DNA of 64,000 nt, taken from Protula sp. h YS-2021. Taxonomy: Eukaryota; Annelida; Polychaeta; Sabellida; Serpulidae. Location: contig CATKHT010000044.1 of NCBI GenBank assembly GCA_949752745.1, positions 1 through 64,000 of the forward strand. The letters run 5' to 3'. The translations under genes were made by a program, and so were the position numbers. Of the stretch, positions 60,801-64,000 are shown piece after piece (the stretch's first letter is position 1; the number at the start of each line of letters is the position of its first letter). Under the pieces are notes generated by a model that was not told the origin of the DNA, made no database searches, and worked only from the letters and a program-made list of their open reading frames with translations.

Positions 60801-61573
60801 TTGTTGTCTTTATTCTGAATGTTTAACACCGCCTTTGTATTCTTTACTTTCTTCGGTAGTGGGATAAAACTGCTTGCTTCCAATGGTGCTGACGTCGCTG
60901 TATGCACTTCAATGAATAATATGTTATCCAACACCCAGCCAGAACCTTGTCGCTCATGTTCATCAAACCTGGTAAATAATTCTTTATAGGCTTCTGGCAA
61001 GTCCTTCTCAATATCTGTTGGATTGTATGCTGCATACGTTGGACTACTGATGAAGGCATTATCCACTTGTTCTACCATCACGCCTTCAACATTTGGTGTC
61101 ATTTTCTTGAAGCGTGCATGCACGACAATGTACCATTTCATACCACGGTTTAACGTTTCTAGCAAATGTCTCTTGATTCGGTTCTCTTGTTGTCGCATTT
61201 CAAGTAGCAAATCTGATCCATCTTCAGGCTCAAACCGTCTTTCCTGCGCGTTTTCACCAAGACTCACTCTTCTGCCTCTGCCTACTTGCACTGTCTCTTT
61301 CTTTCTTTGTTCTTCATGAGACACATTTTCCATCTCAGCACATGCATGTGTCTCAAATGCATCCAAAGATGAAAATATCTTGACGCATTTACAGCAGAGG
61401 ACTGGATCAGGTCTGTCAACACCATCTTGTACGGTCTTTCGTCTCTTGGCTTCAATCTGCTCAACAAGCTCTTCATGAGCACGTTTCATCCTAGCTGGTT
61501 TGCATGTATGTGTCACGAACACTTCCAGAGATGGAAATGTCACATCACAATCATGACAGTAGACTGGTGCCAT
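57890..61573 (-). CDS. Protein-primed family B DNA polymerase
   Basis: 1227 aa from ATG 61573; 18 further in-frame codons need a GTG start and lie too close to the TATA box at 61632-61640. The N-terminus has two C2H2-like fingers (about residues 6-24 and 60-78). A region with CFLWSV (~259) and RHYCLIKN (~352) could be a Cys/His protease-like fold; a third Cys/His cluster lies at ~376-397. Exonuclease motifs: Exo I DFE (430-432), Exo II FRGYDSHL (Asp ~573), Exo III LYLKSDVLLLAD (~715-725). An HNH/endonuclease VII-like cluster (CYICHEPLG ... RDHDHINGKYRGAAHNECN, 514-544) sits between Exo I and II. Polymerase motifs: A LDANNLYG (Asp ~815), B KLMNNSVFGKT (~975-985), C SDTDSL (1074-1076). The gene replicates the linear genome; every motif looks intact. 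Confidence 0.95.
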   Translation of the reverse strand: MAPVYCHDCDVTFPSLEVFVTHTCKPARMKRAHEELVEQIEAKRRKTVQDGVDRPDPVLCCKCVKIFSSLDAFETHACAEMENVSHEEQRKKETVQVGRGRRVSLGENAQERRFEPEDGSDLLLEMRQQENRIKRHLLETLNRGMKWYIVVHARFKKMTPNVEGVMVEQVDNAFISSPTYAAYNPTDIEKDLPEAYKELFTRFDEHERQGSGWVLDNILFIEVHTATSAPLEASSFIPLPKKVKNTKAVLNIQNKDNKCFLWSVLAHLHPSTNSPCRVSHYTPFENELKVEGMTFPTPITDIPKFEKENDVSINVFGYEHDVVVPIQLSRNTSANSAREINLLLISNDKTRHYCLIKNFSRLMAYRSKHNGVAFYCFNCLHGFRRQDLLDKHREVCGKHGAQRLSFPKEPFIKFKNVAKQQRAPFVIYADFECFTKKHEGDKYQHHRPNSFAYVVVSQYDTRAPVVYRGDNAVKVFLNHMVNERDRIVHGLLQPKKMVMTHEDEEHYKNATDCYICHEPLGADRVRDHDHINGKYRGAAHNECNLQFRFRKDQQDVEDSFIIPVFFHNFRGYDSHLIMEEIGKFKNERITVIPNTVEKYIAFTMSNLKFTDSFQFMSTSLQKLVSNLAAEGKDNFYHMTSHIHDSDQQELLLRKGVYPYDYVDEPSKFAETQLPSKDKFYSLLSEEDISDEDYAHAQKVWETFHCTTFSEYHDLYLKSDVLLLADVFENFRHVCLNTYELDPAHYYTAPGLSWDAMLKATKVKLELINDIDMYQMVEQGLRGGISVITHKYAKANNPYVADYDPLKPTNYLTYLDANNLYGWAMSQSMPESGFMWVSEPESIDFMDVDEDDEIGYILEVDLEYPYSIHDHHNHYPVAPERKCVKVGELSKHSQKLRKDLNMKGKPSEKLIPNLCDKKKYVLHYRNLQQYVSLGLKVTKVHRAIMFAQSKWLAKYISLNTEKRKLAKNPFEKDFFKLMNNSVFGKTMENVRKRMNVELVHQEKRFKKLVAKPSFHKFRIFNEDLTAVHLRKVDLLLDKPIQAGFTILDLSKVLMFHFHYNYIMTKYPNAKLLFSDTDSLCYDIETEDIYKDMQEDADLFDTSDYPPDHFLHSNVNKKVLGKMKDETAGIPIEEFVGLRPKMYSMMYGGKEKRTAKGITRACQRRMKHQQYRDSLFNQTQTMTTGHIIRSHNHQIFSEKLRKVALSPFDDKRYVMSDGYSTLAHGHYSI

Positions 61574-61631
61574 CGTTGTTGCTTCTTCAACTGCTGGAAC
61601 TGAAATGAAGTAAAATATACGTTTCACTCTT

Positions 61632-61667
61632 CCTTTTATACCACTTCAATGGTGTGTTGACTCAGCA
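61632..61667 (-). promoter_or_regulatory. Polymerase promoter: TATAAAAGG plus Maf-like palindrome
   Basis: TATAAAAGG (61632-61640, minus strand) with a one-mismatch palindrome TGTTGACTCAGCA at 61655-61667 just upstream. The start codon lies ~60 bp downstream of the TATA box. Confidence 0.75.
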
Positions 61668-62043
61668 GAATGTATCACTAGTTGACTAGTTGACATGTTT
61701 CACTCATGCTTTTATGCTACTTCCATGTAATCAAAATATGGTGTGTAACTTTTCAAACTTGTTCCAAAATGTTAAAATTGCTGACTCAGCAGAATTTTAC
61801 TTGTGTATATGAATGTCTTACTTACAGTTGTGAAGTTGTACAGCTGCACTGCTACACAGCAGAGACATCTAGCGGTGAAGTTAACTGACGGTGAAGTTAA
61901 ATGGTCTGTCAAATGGTATTCATCCGCCAACTAGACCTGAAATGTGATAAAATGTATTCTCACACACACACACACAAACATGTTTTGCTTCATTTCATAA
62001 TATAGGATGGCCCTTAAAAGGGCCCGAAATATTTTAGTATATA
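61668..62043. promoter_or_regulatory. Upstream control region between polymerase and right-end gene
   Basis: A duplicated promoter-like block (GTTTCACTCATGCTTTTATG at 61699, resembling the polymerase TATA region), a perfect TGCTGACTCAGCA at 61779-61791, a CA microsatellite near 61963 and a short GGCCCTT-AA-AAGGGCC hairpin at about 62010. No gene is seen in it. Confidence 0.55.
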
Positions 62044-62319
62044 TCAGCAGCAGTTATGGGGTTGTCCCTCATATTCCAACCACACTTGACACTTGCAGTA
62101 TCGTTGAGTCAGTGTTACTATGCGGTTGTTCCACATAAATGTAATTACTACGTCAGGCTTCACTGCAGTGATCTGAGTTGGAAATTGTAGCACCTCCTCC
62201 AAAGCATATGTAATATCAGCTGCTTCAGCTTCATCACGCATATTTACCCAGATGCAAACAGATTCATTCGCTTGAAACGCTGTTAAGTCATCAATGATGA
62301 TAGCTGGTGTGTTATCCAT
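62044..62319 (-). CDS. Right-end accessory protein of unknown function
   Basis: 91 aa from ATG 62319. Codons further upstream lie within and beyond the TATA box (62359-62366) and are not credible starts. The protein begins MDNTPAIIIDDLTAF, is acidic at the N-terminus and ends with a Cys pair (RYCKCQVWLEYEG). No domain is recognised. The DNA around its start matches the left end near 47281-47320, so it belongs to the extended terminal duplication. Being the outermost gene under a Maf-site/TATA promoter, it may be expressed early; that is inference. Confidence 0.55.
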   Translation of the reverse strand: MDNTPAIIIDDLTAFQANESVCIWVNMRDEAEAADITYALEEVLQFPTQITAVKPDVVITFMWNNRIVTLTQRYCKCQVWLEYEGQPHNCC

Positions 62320-62358
62320 GATGTGTCTGACAATGTCTCTAAGCCTTGAGACACCACA

Positions 62359-62390
62359 CTTATATAGGACTTTATCATGCTGATTCGACA
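62359..62390 (-). promoter_or_regulatory. Right outer promoter: TATATAAG and TCAGCATGATAAA element
   Basis: Minus-strand TATATAAG (62359-62366) followed by TGTGGTGTCTCAAGGCTTA and preceded by AATCAGCATGATAAA. It is the inverted counterpart of the left promoter at 47202-47255, but its palindrome is degraded to TGTCGAATCAGCA. Confidence 0.65.
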
Positions 62391-62410
62391 AAAATTTTTT
62401 GGTGCTCTCC

Positions 62411-62612
62411 TGGGGGGGGGGGGGGTCGGTACATAGTATGTCCTAGGGGGGGGGGGTCGGTACATAGTATGTCCTGGGGGGGGGGGGGTCGGTACATAGT
62501 ATGTCCTAGGGGGGGGGGGTCGGTACATAGTATGTCCTGGGGGGGGGGGTCGGTACATAGTATGTCCTAGGGGGGGGGGGGGTCGGTACATAGTATGTCC
62601 TAGGGGGGGGGG
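62411..62612 (-). repeat. Right subterminal G-run repeats
   Basis: Six ~31-bp units of a G8-G13 run plus GTCGGTACATAGTATGTCCT. Inverted copies of the same unit occur at the left end (about 47100-47178). Confidence 0.93.
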
Positions 62613-62634
62613 GTCGGGTTCATTGGCTTCATGT

Positions 62635-62988
62635 TGATTGACAGGTCGGGTTCATTGGCTTCATGTTGATTGACTCGGCCAAACCACTTTCGCTCCAGAC
62701 AGCATCATCTCAGTATGACGTCACACATGGTCGCGCCTATCCTAACGCTTATCATGACTTCCGGTCCAGACATGATGACGTCACTTCCGGTCCAGACATC
62801 ATGATGTCACTTCCGGTCCAGACATGATGACGTCACTTCCACTCCAGACAGCACTTCCGGTCTAGACAGCACTTCCGGTCTAGACAGCACTTCCGGTCTA
62901 GACAGCACTTCCGGTCCAGACATGATGACGTCACTTCCAGACAGTATGACGTCATCAAGTGACCCAGAACTCTCCTTTTCACCCTACT
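62635..62988 (-). repeat. Right terminal inverted repeat, 354 bp
   Basis: Reverse complement of 46245-46609 except for an 11-bp indel. It contains seven CCGGAAGT and five TGACGTCA words (minus strand). A ~33-bp direct duplication of the inner edge (TCGGGTTCATTGGCTTCATG) extends from about 62612. Confidence 0.95.
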
Positions 62989-62994
62989 ATTTCT
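62989..62994. repeat. Right target-site duplication of the Polinton (ATTTCT)
   Basis: Identical to 46239-46244. Confidence 0.95.
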
Positions 62995-64000
62995 GTATTT
63001 CATTGTAATTTAGCTTGTAATTTATTGCCAAAATGTGCACCTTATAAAAAATATTATTAAATATTGTAATAAATATAACTATTGATATGGTAATAACTGA
63101 GTTGGCAACTTTTGATATCGTAATAACTTACCATTATTCGCTTACTGGAGTCTGAAATCTTGTTTCATTACAGAAACTTTTATATGAGATTTAAATATAA
63201 AGCCAATTTCTCTTACAACTGACCTCTACATGACATTAATGCTCTTTTGCTTTAAGGGTGCTATAGCTTTGGTTTCTTCTGTCCGTTCTGTCCGTCTTAC
63301 TGTCTGTCTGTTCATCGCCGGATGTTATCTCTACTCTGATAATCTATTTCTTATCATATTTGGTATATATAGAGATGCACTCGACTCCCTTGAGAGCCAA
63401 ACCCAATTAATAACATATATGCTGCATAGCTATTGTTATCAGTTAGATGTACGTCAAACTTTAAGGATATGTTACTTATATAAATATATTGCTGACTGAC
63501 GTGACAATAGGAGTACTGCGAAAGCTTTATTTTTGCCCCGTTTGTAAGGTACAGCCTCACAAAAATTATCATGTTGTGTAATTATGGGGTATATTCAACG
63601 TTATCCAGATAACTGTGTTCAGTCGAGTGACTGCGTCAAACAGTAACCGGATATGCCTTGCGCTGGTGGCTTAGGGTTAAATACAGTCGTTCAGTATCGT
63701 AATTTCTTGTTCAGACATGTGTTTGTCCTTCATTTTCAATAAGGACAATATCGAGACGGTTCAAATAAATGCCATTGGATGAGATTATATGAGCGTTAAG
63801 AAATAGAACAAATAAAATACAGGTTATAACTCATTATAATCTCACAGTGGGAATACGACAGAAATATAATACGTGAGGAATCAATTATATGACGTCATCA
63901 CTGTAATATAAAGATTACATAAGCATGTGCCAGACGTTTAACAATAGAGGGCATTGTTTTTGGTCTGCTTTCGACATGGCTGCACTATACAGAGGGAACT
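62995..64000. other. Non-coding flank downstream of the Polinton
   Basis: AT-rich sequence without a domain-bearing frame, obvious repeat or RNA gene. Confidence 0.5.

Larger units (their letters stand above)
46245..62988. mobile_element. Complete Polinton/Maverick (adintovirus-like) element, 16,744 bp
   Basis: Both ends read AGTAGGGTG inward, and the element is flanked by ATTTCT. It has long inverted repeats, C-rich subterminal repeats, a plus-strand arm (accessory proteins, NADAR, integrase, ATPase, virion proteins, protease) and a minus-strand arm (polymerase B, PC4-like and other small proteins). The arms converge on an AT-rich repeat near 56.0-56.4 kb. This is the gene set of a double-jelly-roll dsDNA virus that integrates with its own retroviral-type integrase and replicates by protein priming. 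All core frames are open and the two TIRs match apart from one indel, so the copy is young and may be competent. Whether it forms particles is not shown by sequence. Confidence 0.96.

Overview
The window is animal nuclear DNA. It has spliced genes with GT-AG introns, animal extracellular domains (MAM, collagen Gly-X-Y, EGF, F-type lectin, PAN), many micro- and minisatellites, Tc1/mariner relics and one complete virus-like Polinton. The gene content and repeat style suggest a marine invertebrate, but the phylum cannot be fixed from the sequence alone.

Region 1 (1-5.4 kb) is non-coding and repeat-rich. Region 2 (5.4-23 kb, + strand) holds a gene of at least 25 exons. It encodes a secretory signal, a MAM domain, a Pro/Ala/Thr hinge, about 290 uninterrupted Gly-X-Y triplets, EGF-like domains, one membrane span and a short cytoplasmic tail. 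The triple helix contains no lysine and is rich in Gly-Pro-Thr and Gly-Ala-Thr. A Tc1-like element with ~220 bp inverted repeats and a 21-bp minisatellite lie in its introns. Region 3 (26.5-33.9 kb, - strand, convergent) holds a five-exon gene for a secreted F-type-lectin-fold protein with a Thr-rich linker and a PAN/apple-like domain. Its canonical fucose-binding residues look lost. Region 4 (34-46 kb) has no gene I can support. It contains a diverged ~1.4 kb tandem duplication, one copy of which carries an internally deleted Tc1 element, plus several minisatellites.

Region 5 (46245-62988) is a full-length Polinton/Maverick (adintovirus-like) element of 16,744 bp. It has a perfect 6-bp target duplication (ATTTCT) and terminal inverted repeats that match by eye except for an 11-bp indel. 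The + arm encodes accessory proteins, a NADAR-fold enzyme, an integrase with chromodomain, a packaging ATPase, two small basic/amphipathic virion-type proteins, a candidate myristoylated Cys4 protein, minor and major capsid proteins and an adenain-like protease. The - arm encodes protein-primed DNA polymerase B, a PC4-like protein and further small proteins. All core frames are open.

The most notable points are in the Polinton. Its TIRs are dense in ETS (CCGGAAGT) and CRE (TGACGTCA) sequences. Its outer promoters on both arms pair a TATA box with a Maf-type palindrome (TGCTGANTCAGCA). In two places a stop codon lies inside the next gene's TATA box. It carries a NADAR enzyme and two expanded families of small accessory proteins, one of them PC4-like. 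Together these look like an inducible, self-contained provirus-like system.
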